Positions 46,066 to 57,688 of a stretch of DNA of 64,000 nt are shown in pieces. The stretch lies in contig CM043954.1 in the NCBI GenBank assembly GCA_014529385.2, positions 97,426,247-97,490,246 on the forward strand. The letters are read 5' to 3'. The number at the start of each line of letters is the position of its first letter. Position 1 is the first letter of the stretch. The notes under the pieces were generated by a model. The model was not told the origin of the DNA, ran no database searches, and worked only from the letters and a program-made list of their open reading frames with translations. The position numbers and the translations under genes were made by a program. This DNA is from Adiantum capillus-veneris (Eukaryota; Streptophyta; Polypodiopsida; Polypodiales; Pteridaceae).

Positions 46066-46675
46066 ACACTATCCCTTGTACAATATCTGGGCATATTATT
46101 GGTTTCATAACATCCTCAAGCTATAATATTCTCATAAGAGTGGCGGTGGTATTCAATGATACCCATGTCACATATTGGATTTTTTCTCTTTAATGCCTTC
46201 CTCAAATATTGAGGTGAATGTGGCCTATGCTTATTAAACCTCTCATCAAATCACTCTACATATCACGTATATTTGTCCACTCACCCATCACGTAAAGGAT
46301 CAGGATCTACAATCTCACGCGAGCTCTTGAGCACAATTATCCCTCGTAGGCCTAGTATTCACACACACACACACACCCACACAAACAAACACATGTGGGA
46401 GATGGCCTGTGCTACACAGTTTACTGGAATTGTTCATGAATGCTAGGAATCCCTCTATGATGTCCGTTGCTTTGCTTGTGAATGTGGCTATGGGAAAACT
46501 TTTTGAGTACTTTAGTGCAAGCCTTGCTGATGGTTGTCCATAATCGGCAGTCCTTTTGGTTCGTGTTCTTCTCACCACCTCTATGCATCTCTCATGATTT
46601 GGAAGGCAACACACACCCAAACACACACACACAACTACCAAGCCTCGTTGTGAGCTTGCACAGGTAGATCCACTC

Positions 46676-46720
<45 letters not shown>
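45645..46720. repeat. Microsatellite-bearing non-coding stretch
   Basis: (CT)n(AC)n at 45649-45729, (CTT)n followed by (CT)n at about 45980-46064, (AC)n at 46361-46380 and (AC)n at 46678-46718. No gene is seen between them. Confidence 0.85.
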
Positions 46721-47212
46721 CACACAGATTGTAGAGTGCTTTTAAAACACTTTAAACATTGTTGATTATCAGTAATAAAGAGAATACAATCTATGGCGAT
46801 TGCTCATATTTCTTGACGTAAACATACACCTCTTGACTCAGACAAAGCGATATACGAAGTGGTTATGTAAGTAGAGAAGTCTCATCGGCTGAGTAAACAA
46901 AGCAGGAACGCATCTGGAAGCAGAATATGGAAGCACACACTGAACTTGATCTCATCAAAACTTGGTTTTGCAGATATCTACTATAATAGAATTTGATTTG
47001 AAAACAAAAAATCTATCAGGAAGTCTCTCGTACCTACTTAGAACAGCTTGTGGGTGGTCCTTCTGTGTTCAAAACTATATGTTTCATTGTTGTTCATTTG
47101 GTTAATCTATATATGCATGGCTGAATATTGGAATGAATACTGGTAATGAAGAACATGATCTTAATTCATAACATTTACAGTTGTGCATAGGGTATCATCT
47201 GGCTGGGAAGCC
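46721..47212. other. No gene recognised
   Basis: Non-coding, no structural signal seen; it ends at the TTAA target of the next element. Confidence 0.5.
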
Positions 47213-47216
47213 TTAA

Positions 47217-48555
47217 CACTAGGTTGGTAACCTAACAGGACATAAAAGTGTCCTTTCAGGGTTTTGAAAAAAACCTCCAAAACCATAGTAGATCCACTCA
47301 TTTTGTAAAATCCTTTCATGAGCTTATAGTTCAAGGCCTACTACACATGGAAAAAATACGAAACTTGTAAAATTTCTCATCTTTTGGTCACACCAAGCCT
47401 CCAAAGTTGATGGACTAGTACATTTTCATCAAAACGGTCATTTCTTACGTTTTGCTGCATAAAAATAAGATTAGGGATTTTTGTAGGACTTGAGATAAAT
47501 TCCCTAGTTAACTTCAATGGGTTGGTGATCAGAACATATGATTGCTTCTCACTCACTATTTTTTGTTTTGCCAAAAGAAATAGGTACAAAAAAGTTGAAT
47601 TTTTACCATTCTGGAAACCTATCATCAAAGTTTCTATAGCCACGCTCAATACAAATAATATATGCATGTTTTCTTAGTTCCCTATTGTCCTTTAGGTTCA
47701 TAAGGAGCCATGGAGCATGTCAAAAGAATAATAAATCTCTTACCAAGGGGAATCTTGGGGACAAAGATGAAGTACTAAATACAGCAAACATGAAAAAACT
47801 GGGTTCAACATTATGAGTTGTAGAATCCCATAGAAACTATTCAATATCTAGCCAAATTTGATCCTTATGACTAGATATGGTTACTACCTACAAAATGCAT
47901 GTAGTTGTCACAAGAAACTAACAATATTGAAAAAGCTATACTTGATATACTAGAATGTTTCGTTTTCTTCTATAATTGAAAAAATCAACCATCGTTGTCT
48001 ACTATGAAAAATAGGGTATTAGGTGCCCCAAAACTCAAGGAATATTAGCTTTATGTTACAATATGTGACATAGAAAATCAAAACTTCATTTGGATATCAT
48101 GAAAGCCACCAAAAAAATCATAGAAGAGCTAAAATTTGATAAAAAAATGGATTTGACAATTTTTGTAATTTGGTCATAACTTACAACTTTAACAATTATT
48201 TCCCCCTAGAAGCATCAAGACATGTTGAGGACTTCTAAAGATAGTTCTCTAGCATTCTAGACCTCACAAACATGAATTCTAGAGTGGTATAGTTGCAAAA
48301 AGTTGAAAAAAGTAAAAAATAGGACCCGTTTTTTCACACAGTTAAGGTTGTGAAATGTTGTGCAAGGACAAGGTTAAAGATGGAATTGATATTCCAAAAA
48401 AATGTCGAGTTTTTTTCAGCTCATGAGACAACTTTCTAGACAGATAGCACCTCAAAATCCATTTTGAAACTCTTGACATAATTCAAGGAAAATGGTCACT
48501 TAACAGGACATAAAAGTGTCCTAGGACATAAAAGTGTCCCATTACCAACCTAGTG
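47217..48555 (-). mobile_element. TTAA-flanked DNA transposon, copy 2
   Basis: Flanked by TTAA at 47213-47216 and 48556-48559, with terminal CACTAGGTTGGTAA inverted at the far end. It is close to copy 1 along its whole length but in the opposite orientation. No intact transposase frame; the longest frame differs by substitutions from that in copy 1. Confidence 0.85.
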
Positions 48556-48559
48556 TTAA

Positions 48560-49044
48560 ACCTCCCAATGAGGGTCTCGTGCCATATTTTGACAGGAACT
48601 CATGGGTTCACTTTTGAGCAAGTGAATATAAATTTTGAGCTTTAAGATTTTTAAAGCATTTTGGTAAGGTGATTTTGAACATGGAATGCAGACATTAAGA
48701 CGGATGATATATAGCTTGACCTTAATCCTCTTGTGAGGGGATGATATATAGCTTGACCTTAATCCTCTTGTGAGGGGCTCTAAGTGAGAAGGCATAAACT
48801 TTTAGAGTTTTTTTGAAATTTTTACTCAAAATACAGGGGAGGTGATGTCGAAATTTTGTTAATCCAAGTAAAAAATGAACTTTATGTATTCAGATACTAG
48901 GACATATGCCTAGCTATCATATGAGTAGATGATTATCGGAAAAATATATATTAGGAGACTTATCATTTTGATATACCTGACACGCTGATACCTTTTAAAA
49001 TTCATTTGTCACATTATTATTTTTTGACATATTTCTACTTCATG
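48560..49044. repeat. Non-coding, with a 37-bp tandem duplication
   Basis: GATGATATATAGCTTGACC and the following bases repeat at 48703 and 48740. Nothing else is recognised here. Confidence 0.75.
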
Positions 49045-50550
49045 AGTAACTTAGAAGATGATCTATTCATCAAAGAAAGACTTGAGAATGCTCTTATCTT
49101 TATATCTAAAAGGATAAATTACTATCCAAGGTAAGCCTGATAGTAATTGCTTCTATGGTACATACATTTCATTCATATTCTTGCATGGTAATTGACATTA
49201 CATAAGCTGAAAAATTATTGGTACTGATGGGTTCGTGAGAACTATTGATTCTCATCCATGATTGAAGATATATGATATGACGGAGTGTAAAAAAGGAATT
49301 TCTTGCAAAGTATATTAGTCGCTAATCTGTTTTGAGGATACTACCAAATTTTTGAGCTAGAAACATGTGATATGCTGCTAGTATTTTATACATGAGAAAT
49401 ATTTTAGTTACTGAAGCCGTAAACCTCCTGTGGAGGATCTCGTTGGTAGATGGCATAAACTGAGTTTTTTGAAGTACTACTCAAGTTACAAAGGAGGTGC
49501 TGTCCGATTTTCGCCAGGTGGTCTACATTGATCTTTAACCCAGAAATACATAGGTATTTTCATCATATATGGTAATAGACACTATTTTTGAAGGAACTCA
49601 ATGAATATTGGGATACACATGACTCTACATTCAAAGGTTATCTTACTTAGAATCTTAACTTAATATTCAATCCTAAGGGTAAGTTGTAAACTAGGTCTAC
49701 AGTGCGACATGGATGACAACTGGATCCAGTGTTGACACTTGCAAAACACACAAACATAGCCAGTTCTAACTCAATGTTTTTGTATGGATGCAGGTAGCAA
49801 TTGGATCATTCTCCTTGTAGGTTTAGTGGAGGCTTATACCAAGCAGTGGACGCATACATATACAGCAACAAGATGCCAATTTGTTATTATAAAAGATCGT
49901 ACTGAATATCAGATGAAGATAATTGTATTTGATAAAGAAAGGATATATTCTATACACGAAATGTATACTCATTTTTATGATGTCTTGTTTTAATGTATTA
50001 TTTAATGCAATTGTTTAAGTATGGTTCAATTATGAGGATATTTTCCTACTTTAAAGAACTTTCAATCATTTGGACCTTAAAACACTCCCAAAGAAATTCC
50101 AATAGCTTAAAAGTACTTCAAGAGCATTTAGAAGCTCTGTAATGCATTTTCAAGAGCCAAAGATACTAGGACAATGCCATAGAATTGTAATTCTTGTTGT
50201 GCCTTATAAGACACTGAGTTTAGGGGGTGCTTTAGTCTATAGTAGGGATAGCATGATGCCCTTGAATTTGGTGTTGTGAAGTTGACATATAATATCTCGT
50301 TCCTAGAGGTAGCTTGATGGATTTCATTTGAGAAAAAGATGCCTCACTTTTTCTACCATATCTCCAGTCCAAGAAAGTAATGAAGCAAGTCAGGATCTGT
50401 CATCTCAAACTACTTTGCAAAGGTCTCCATCATACCGTGACTGTGATGGCTATGGCTATCTATGACAATGAGATCATACACATAGAGAATAACAAGTGTC
50501 ACCCATCCACCCTCTCTCAAAAGATATAAATCGAAATTATTTTGTGACCT
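49045..50550. repeat. Segmental repeat R, copy 1
   Basis: It is a direct repeat of 60165-61700, with close similarity throughout. It begins inside LINE RT sequence (FIKERLENALIFISKRIN) and ends at the TTAA where TTAA-element copy 3 inserted. A short conserved frame (49784-49993; WTHTYTATRCQFVIIKDRTE) recurs at 60952-61146, but I do not recognise it. Confidence 0.85.
50270..50550 (-). pseudogene. copia RT relic, copy 2
   Basis: It is the same relic as at 44830-45160, lying within repeat R and cut by the TTAA element at its 5' side. Confidence 0.65.
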
Positions 50551-50554
50551 TTAA

Positions 50555-51803
50555 CACTAGGTTGGTAATGGGACACTTTTATGTCCTGGGACACTTTTAT
50601 GTCCTGTTAAGTGACCATTTTCCTTGAATTATGTCAAGAGTTTCAAAATGGATTTTGAGGTGCTATCTATCTAGAAATTTGTCTCATAAGCTCGAAAAAA
50701 CTCGACATTTTTTTGGAATATCAATTCCATCTTTAACCTTGTCCTTGCACAACATTTCACAACCTAAACTGTGTGAAAAAACGGAACCTGTTTTTGGCTT
50801 TTTGCAACTATACTACTCTAGAATTCATGTTTGTGAGGTTAATAATGCTAGAGAACTATCTTTAGTAGTCCTCAACATGTCATGATGCTTCTAGGGAGAA
50901 ATAAATGTTAAAGTTGTAAGTTATGACCAAATTACAAAAATTGTCAAATCCTGTTTTTTAGCCAATTTTAGCTCTTCTATGTTTTATTTGGTGGCTTTCA
51001 TGATATCCAAATGCAGTTTTGATTTTCTATGTCGCATATTGTAACATAAAGCTAATATTCCTTGAGTTTTGGGGCACCTAATACCCTATTTTTCATAGTA
51101 GACAACGATGGTTGATTTTTTCAATTATAGAAGAAAACGAAACATTCTAGTATATGAAGTATAGCTTTTTAAACATTGTTAGTTTCTTTTGACAATTACA
51201 TGCATTTTGTAGGTAGTAACCATATATAGTCATAAGGATCAAATTTGGCTAGATATTGAATAGTTTCAATGGGATTCTACAACTCATAATGTTGAACCCA
51301 GTTTTTTCATGTTTGCTATATTTAGCACTTCATCTTTGTCCCCAAGATTCCCCTTGGTAAGAGATGTATTATTCTTTTGACATGCTCCATGGCTCCTTAT
51401 GAACCTAAAGGACAATAGGGAACTAAGAAAACATGCATATATTATTTGTATTGAGCGTGGCGATAGAAACTTTGATGATAGGTTTGCAGAATGGTATAAA
51501 TTCAACTTTTTTGTACCTATTTCTTTTGGCAAAACAAAAATAGTGAGTGAGAAGCAATCATATGTTCTGATCACCAACCCATTGAAGTTAACTAGGGAAT
51601 TTACCTCAAGTCCTACAAAAATCCCTAATCTTATTTTTGTGTAACAAAACGTAAGAAATGATTGTTTTGATGAAAATGTACTGGTCCATCAACTTTGGAG
51701 GCTTGGTGTGACCAAAAGATGAGAAATTTTACAAGTTTCTTATTTTCTCCATGTGTAGTAGGCCTTGAACTATAACCTCATGAAAGGATTTTACAAAATG
51801 AGT
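50555..51803 (+). mobile_element. TTAA-flanked DNA transposon, copy 3 (right end missing)
   Basis: TTAA at 50551-50554 precedes CACTAGGTTGGTAATGGGACA. Sequence follows copy 1 to ACAAAATGAG at about 51803 and then switches to unrelated gypsy protease sequence, so about 130 bp of the right end is lost. The empty site is preserved in the sister repeats (CCTTTAAGAG near 61692 and 45092). Confidence 0.85.
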
Positions 51804-51859
51804 TGGTGAAGTTTGAAGCTTCTCTCACATGAGTCTATTCACAAATATGTGGACAAGTT

Positions 51860-52035
51860 TTGGGATTTACATCTCAAGGCTACTTGTTTGACCCTGGCTC
51901 TACTCACAACTTCATATTAACGGAGTTGGCCAGGGAGTTGGGCATTCAAGCCTTCGAGATGGGAGATATTGTGACGGCTAACATAGAATTCAACAGACAA
52001 CGGGAATGGGGAGGAACACAGAGGAGAACTTTTTG
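51860..52035 (+). pseudogene. gypsy protease fragment
   Basis: The frame YLFDPGSTHNFILTELAREL corresponds to a retroviral-type aspartic protease active site (usual D-S-G-A/S-T; here D-P-G). It joins the broken end of the TTAA element, so the junction is a deletion or later insertion. Confidence 0.65.
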
Positions 52036-52777
52036 AAGTAGTAAGAACATCCCCTAGAGACCTCATCGATGTTTGCCACGAGTCTTGAACTCAACACTTG
52101 TTAGTCCATAAAAGAGGAGAGAGAGAGAGAGAGAGGGACAAATTCGATTGTTGTGTACAACAACAATCAACAAGGCCGTCTCTAAGTTGCCAACGGCGGC
52201 ATTGCCTGAGAGAGAGAGAGAGAGAGAGAGAGGAACATTAGCAATCACTCAAATCATTCTCAGGTGAAAACATGAGGAAGTCATTTGCCCCTACTAACTG
52301 CTTGGGTGATGTCACAAGCCTTCAAGATGCAAGTCTAGGAGAAACGTCCTCCTTTTGCATACATTCAAAAGAGCCCTCCCTTCGGATAGCCTTGTAACAT
52401 TCTAGAGCATCCATGCCGCGGCATATCAAGGTTCGGAGATTCGAGTGCTTCGTTCTTGGAGAGGGTCTTGAGAAGAGGAGCCAGGAATTTGCACCACAGA
52501 ACAACAAGTCGAGGTGATTAGATCCTTCTGAAAATTTTAAGAGTTAATATTTGTATACTAAAAATGTAATATCTCAGGCAGAGGCTCGGAATAGTAAGGT
52601 AGTCGGAGCTCATGTATGGAAGCTTTACATATGGTCATGTTGCCCCTTAATTACAAGTTACGATGGTAGTGGTCTCCTTGTTTGTTTGTTGAAGTAGTTT
52701 AGAAAACGAATAGAGACAAACAAACAGATCAGAGAAACGCAACATGCATGTATGTGTGTGTGTGTGTGTCTCTCTCT

Positions 52778-52820
<43 letters not shown>

Positions 52821-53026
52821 AGCCATACCTTGCTAACGTGCTTGCTCCCAGTTTCTTGCTCTCGTCCTCGCGCTGACGAATGATTTTGCCAAAGCAGCGC
52901 TATTTTTATTACGGAGCATCGGAGGAGGAACAAAATCTGAAAATAGCCTTAAGAAAAGGCCTAAAAATGAGCCTAAAAAATGTGTACATCATCTGATAGG
53001 CTCCAACCCTATATCAGTACCTGCAA
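52036..53026. repeat. Non-coding, with GA/CT and GT tracts
   Basis: (GA)n at about 52112-52136 and 52208-52232, and (GT)n(CT)n then (GA)n at 52753-52818. No gene is supported; a minus-strand frame at 52322-52507 has no recognisable feature. Confidence 0.6.
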
Positions 53027-53142
53027 GCAGGCAGTGCCAATAAGTGTAAATTTGATTGTTGTGTACAAAGCCGAATAGGGCAGAGCAGGCAGTGCCAACA
53101 AGTGTAAATTTGATTGTTGTGTACAAAGCCGAATAGGGCAGT
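53027..53142. repeat. 58-bp tandem duplication
   Basis: GCAGGCAGTGCCAAYAAGTG and the following bases occur twice, at 53027 and 53085; the copies are nearly identical. Confidence 0.9.
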
Positions 53143-53199
53143 TACAAACGTACAAAGCACAAGTTGAGGCGCGGCTACAGTCCCAGCCAAAGGCGCTGG

Positions 53200-53224
53200 G
53201 TGTAGTCATGCGCTGGGTGCAGAA

Positions 53225-53260
<36 letters not shown>

Positions 53261-53519
53261 ATTTGTATGGAGCGCAACATCATTCTCTAAGGGAGGGTCC
53301 CCCTCGCTGCAGGCAATGCTGAGGCAAGATGAGGGGACAGGGGGTTGTGAGAAGGCATGGGCACGCGAGGACGATCCCCATCTCCTGCAACGACAGCGCG
53401 TGACAGATGAGGAAGGGTGTGCGGCGAGAACGAGAACGAGGTGAGGTGAACGAGAATGAGAACGAGGTGAGGTGGAGGGGCTGCTGGAAGACGACGGGGT
53501 AGCCCTGCTCCCATGCCAT

Positions 53520-53556
<37 letters not shown>

Positions 53557-53735
53557 CCTGCCGTCTAGACTCGGCCTGCTGTGTTATGGCCGCCTTGGTG
53601 ATGGCTTTTGTATGCAAAGCGCGTGTAAGCAGCTCCATAACAAAATGAGGTAAAATCAGCGAAGATCTACATTGCATGATGCAGAAAAATCTGACTCCCT
53701 TTAGATTGAGTGCTTCCCACATGTGCTTATCCTCT

Positions 53736-53811
<76 letters not shown>

Positions 53812-54028
53812 GAGGGAGAACACTATACAATATTGAAACCAAAGAATCCCCAAACATGGAATACCACCATCATAATTATATGCATAAGTCTTAAATTAGC
53901 ACAACACATTATGGTTTCCAATTACTAGATTGAGATTGTCACAATCATCCTACTTGCAAACAACCATATGCAAAAATTCGACTCCCTTGAGATTGCGTGC
54001 TTTCCATATGCGCTTATCCTCTTTGTGT

Positions 54029-54100
<72 letters not shown>

Positions 54101-54550
54101 ACACTATACAATATTGGAACCAAAGAATCCCAATTATGGTTTCCAATTACTAGATTGAGATTGTCACAATCATCCTACTTGCAAACAACCATTTTCCTCT
54201 ATGATTGAGCAAACAATAATTAAGGGAAATGTACAAATCACAAAGTAAGTTTCTTAATCATTTGAAATATAAACTCCTACTGTACAAATGGGATTAGCAC
54301 ACATCTTTTCCATTGCAAGCAAGCACACACACTTTTCTTTCGCGTACGCTCTTACCTTATCTCAGACCATTTGAAATTTTTTCAAGAATCTTCCTCTCTT
54401 AACTACCATGGATGATGAAAAAATAAATGACAATTTTTATTTTAGCCTTCTAGCACTATATGAGGTCAACATATGTGTCTATCACTCCTCCTCTTACTAT
54501 CAAAACTCTTGCTAAAGAGCAGGCCAGCAACCTCAAGAAAAACTTCAGAG
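53200..54550 (+). repeat. Large inverted repeat, left arm
   Basis: Blocks along this arm recur in reverse order and orientation on the right: ATGGCATGGGAGCAG, the GCATACAAAAGCCATCACC region, CTAGATTGAGATTGTCACAA and the TCTTAACTACCATGGATGAT region. Microsatellites between blocks differ in length. The arm ends in repeat Z (inverted). The spacer is about 7.1 kb. Confidence 0.85.
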
Positions 54551-54574
54551 GTTGAAATTCTTATGCAATTTGCA

Positions 54575-55205
54575 GGACAACAATTTTATTGGCCAAGCTT
54601 ACATGGGTATGTTCAAGACCATGTCTCGTAGGGATAAAATTGTCAAGTCAATAAAGTAGAGCACTTGAAGGTAGGAGATTCTTGCTTACTTTGGAGATTG
54701 GAAAGTGGGAGAGTATCTTGATGGATTTCATAGTGGTTCTACCAAACATCATATGCAACCATGGGTGATTGTAGACCGGTTGACTAAACTTTGTAAGTTT
54801 TCTTCAAGCAAGTCCAATATTAAGACTCCAAAGCTAGCCAAGCTCTTTGTGGAAAATCTATATTGATTATATGGATTCTCCTAGAAGATTGTGAGTAATC
54901 ATGATCCCAAGTTTAATAGTCACTTTTGAAGGGCTATCTTTAAACGGCTTGGAATACAACTCGAATATTAGTACTATAGATCATCCAAATATGCATGGCA
55001 GGTTGAACAAGCTCACCAAGTGCTAGAGGATATGCTACGAGCATACATTGGCAAGAGGCAATCCAATTGGGAAGACTATCTCCCTATTTTAGATTTTGCT
55101 AATAATATTGCCAAGCATCTTATGACTTATTTTAGTCATGTCATGCTTATGTACGGTTTTCAATCTAGATCACTAGTTACGGTGGGGTTGACTATAGAGA
55201 AAATT
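54575..55205 (+). pseudogene. gypsy integrase fragment
   Basis: One frame gives FYWPSLHGYVQDHVS, GEYLDGFHSGSTKHHM (first Asp), WVIVDRLTKLCKFSSSKSN, VSNHDPKFNSHF (second Asp region, with Asn at one position), EQAHQVLEDMLRAYIGKRQS (Glu region) and NWEDYLPILDFANN. Several stops, mostly TAG or TGA. It resembles a chromovirus-type gypsy integrase; no flanking LTR is seen. Confidence 0.8.
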
Positions 55206-55376
55206 TAGCAAGTCTAGAGACTTTTTCAAGACCATATGGACATGCTGAAAAGTGCTTGTCCAAAATTTTGACAATCATAAGATTGATACAGGAAGTATGT
55301 TGATAAGAAACATCAACAAATCACCTTTAGGTAAGGCAAAGAGATATTCTTACATGTTTCACATCATTCAAAAAGA

Positions 55377-56010
55377 CTAAAAATTGGTCCTCACATTCTC
55401 TAGAACTAGAATCATTAGTTGGCAGGTAAACATTATCTTCAATATTTGTCGGAGAAGAAGTAAATAAATATGACAAAGGAGACAATTCCTTGATTGAAAC
55501 ACTTTCCTGACATGATAGGTTATTCCTCCATGATGGAATCCCTTTTTGATGTAGAAGTACTTGTGCAAATTTCTCCGAGCAATAGAGATTGTTTCTTCAA
55601 AGGTAGAGGATTCACTACAAGTAGCCTTTGTCTTTAGAAAAGAAGACAATCCGGACATAATTTGATCCATCTTTACATAATCATGAAAAGTAGGATCAAA
55701 TCCACATTTTTTCCTTTTGACGAGAAAAATTGTCTTCATAAGCATAGCAGTCTTCACCATGTTGTTTAAGTCTCCTCAATCAAGCCTATGCTTGCTTTAT
55801 TGTTGGAACTTTAGAGAATCTGGTCTTCAAAGATTTGGAAATCTAGATGTATCCGTCTTCAATCTCAGAAGACATACTCAAAAACCATTGCTCAGCATTG
55901 CCTCTAAGACATAAAAATAGCAAATCCCCTTTCTCATTGTCATCCCTCTTGCCAAGGATATTGATTCAATTGATGTGAAAGAGTAAGTACAACCTCAAAT
56001 TGGAGGCTAT
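55377..56010 (-). pseudogene. gypsy Gag fragment
   Basis: The minus strand reads KGDLLFLCLRGNAEQWFLSM, then after a TAG ISKSLKTRFSKVP. After a shift (55760-55377) it gives FDPTFHDYVKMDQIMSGLSS and TFEETISIARRNLHKYF. This follows the capsid of gypsy Gag. It faces the integrase fragment, so the two are not parts of one simple element. Confidence 0.6.
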
Positions 56011-56221
56011 GAATCACTACTTCTTTGAAGTGATACAACTAGCTCAAAGAAGCTTTACTATGCACCACTAGTAGTGGTGTATAGAAAGCTCACTCTCTCC
56101 CCCTACAACTAAGATGGATAATGATACGCTTAATGTAGTATACAATAGTGTAGAGATCATGGATTTTACAAAGGGGAAGGGCTCTATTTATGGGTGAGGA
56201 GATCCCTTATTTCTAATCAGC

Positions 56222-56448
56222 ATTAACATACACTCCTCTCTAGTTTATACACTCCTTGTATGCCTTATATGTATCATCAACATCATACAACCTCTACAAT
56301 AGAAAGCATACTGCAAGCCACAAGCCAAAGGCCGGAATCAATCACAACAGCAACATACAACTAGCACCATCGCAGCCAGTTTTGAGGAATTTAGGTTCTA
56401 CAAAGGCCTGAAACGCTAGAGTGCATGCTCCCATAGGGGCAAGATTAT

Positions 56449-56496
<48 letters not shown>

Positions 56497-56538
56497 GTGT
56501 ATGTGCCAAGGTTTGAGTGGGAGAGACACAGATGGGGG

Positions 56539-56581
<43 letters not shown>

Positions 56582-57065
56582 GTGTATGTGCCAAGGGCTG
56601 AGTGGGAGAGACACAGAGAGAGAGAGAGAGAGAGTCGCATAAATTTTAGAAATAATTCTTAATCTTTGTGTATGTGTGTAAGAGAGCTGAGAAATAGTGT
56701 TGAACAAGTGTATGATTAAGCTTTGAGTGTGTTTATGTGCGTAAGTGAGCTATAGGATTAGTTTAGATTACTACAAAGAGAGAGAGAGAAATCTTGATGC
56801 CGCATGTAGAGGTTTGTATCCATCTTATTCCACTCATCTTTAGTTTGTACATTCCTCTCTAGTTTATACACTCCTTGTATGCCTTATATGTATCCTCAAC
56901 TTCATACACTCTCTACAATAGAAATCGTTCTACAAGCCACAAGTCAAAGGTCGGAATCAACCACAATAGCAGCATACAATTAGCACTATTGCGGCCATTT
57001 CTAAAGAATTTACGTTCTACAAAGGCCTAAAACCCTAGAGTGCATGCTCCCATAGGGGTAGGATT

Positions 57066-57112
<47 letters not shown>

Positions 57113-57200
57113 ATGTGTCAAGGACTGAGAGGGAGAGACACAAATGGGGGGGGGGGGGGGGGGGGGGGGGAGAGAGAGAGAGAGTTGTGTATCCATCAAG
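56222..57200. repeat. Two direct repeats with GA-minisatellite and poly-G tract
   Basis: About 230 bp at 56222-56450 recurs at 56838-57070 (for example GAGTGCATGCTCCCATAGGGG). Each is followed by (GA)n and by units of TGTGTATGTGCCAAGG plus GAGAGACACAGA, at least four times in variant form. A run of 25 G lies at 57146-57170. No coding. Confidence 0.85.
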
Positions 57201-57289
57201 GGCTAAGAGAGAAGAGATGGAGACACACACACACACAGGCTCTGCAAGACAGAGAAAGATGGACAATACAATGGGAGAGCTTGAGAGAG

Positions 57290-57401
57290 AGAGAGAGGGA
57301 GAGAGAGAGATTTCGAATAAAAATTTTAAACTAAGTTGATAAGTGAGTGCGTATCCAAGAATTACTCACTTATCAACTTAGTTAAAAAATTTAATTTTAA
57401 A

Positions 57402-57452
<51 letters not shown>
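57290..57452. repeat. Hairpin bounded by (GA)n and (CT)n
   Basis: CTAAGTTGATAAGTGAGT and its complement ACTCACTTATCAACTTAG flank a loop of about 15 nt, extended by AAATTT arms and then by (GA)n on the left and (CT)n on the right, making a palindrome of about 160 bp. Confidence 0.9.
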
Positions 57453-57454
<2 letters not shown>

Positions 57455-57688
57455 AACAAGAAACGCAGTCGTATTTTGACCTGGTAGACAGCAATCCACT
57501 CCTTTGATGATAACTTCTTCATTCGTACTCCGATTGGGTGATCTATAGCCTCAATTGAAGAGCGCAACACCCTCTACGCATTGATGCAAAGACATGAATT
57601 TTCAAAGTTGTGGAGGGCATTTTTGTAGCAGCATTTTCGATGTGAATTTGTTCAAGAAAGTTGACTCTCATCTCTTATTTTACATACA

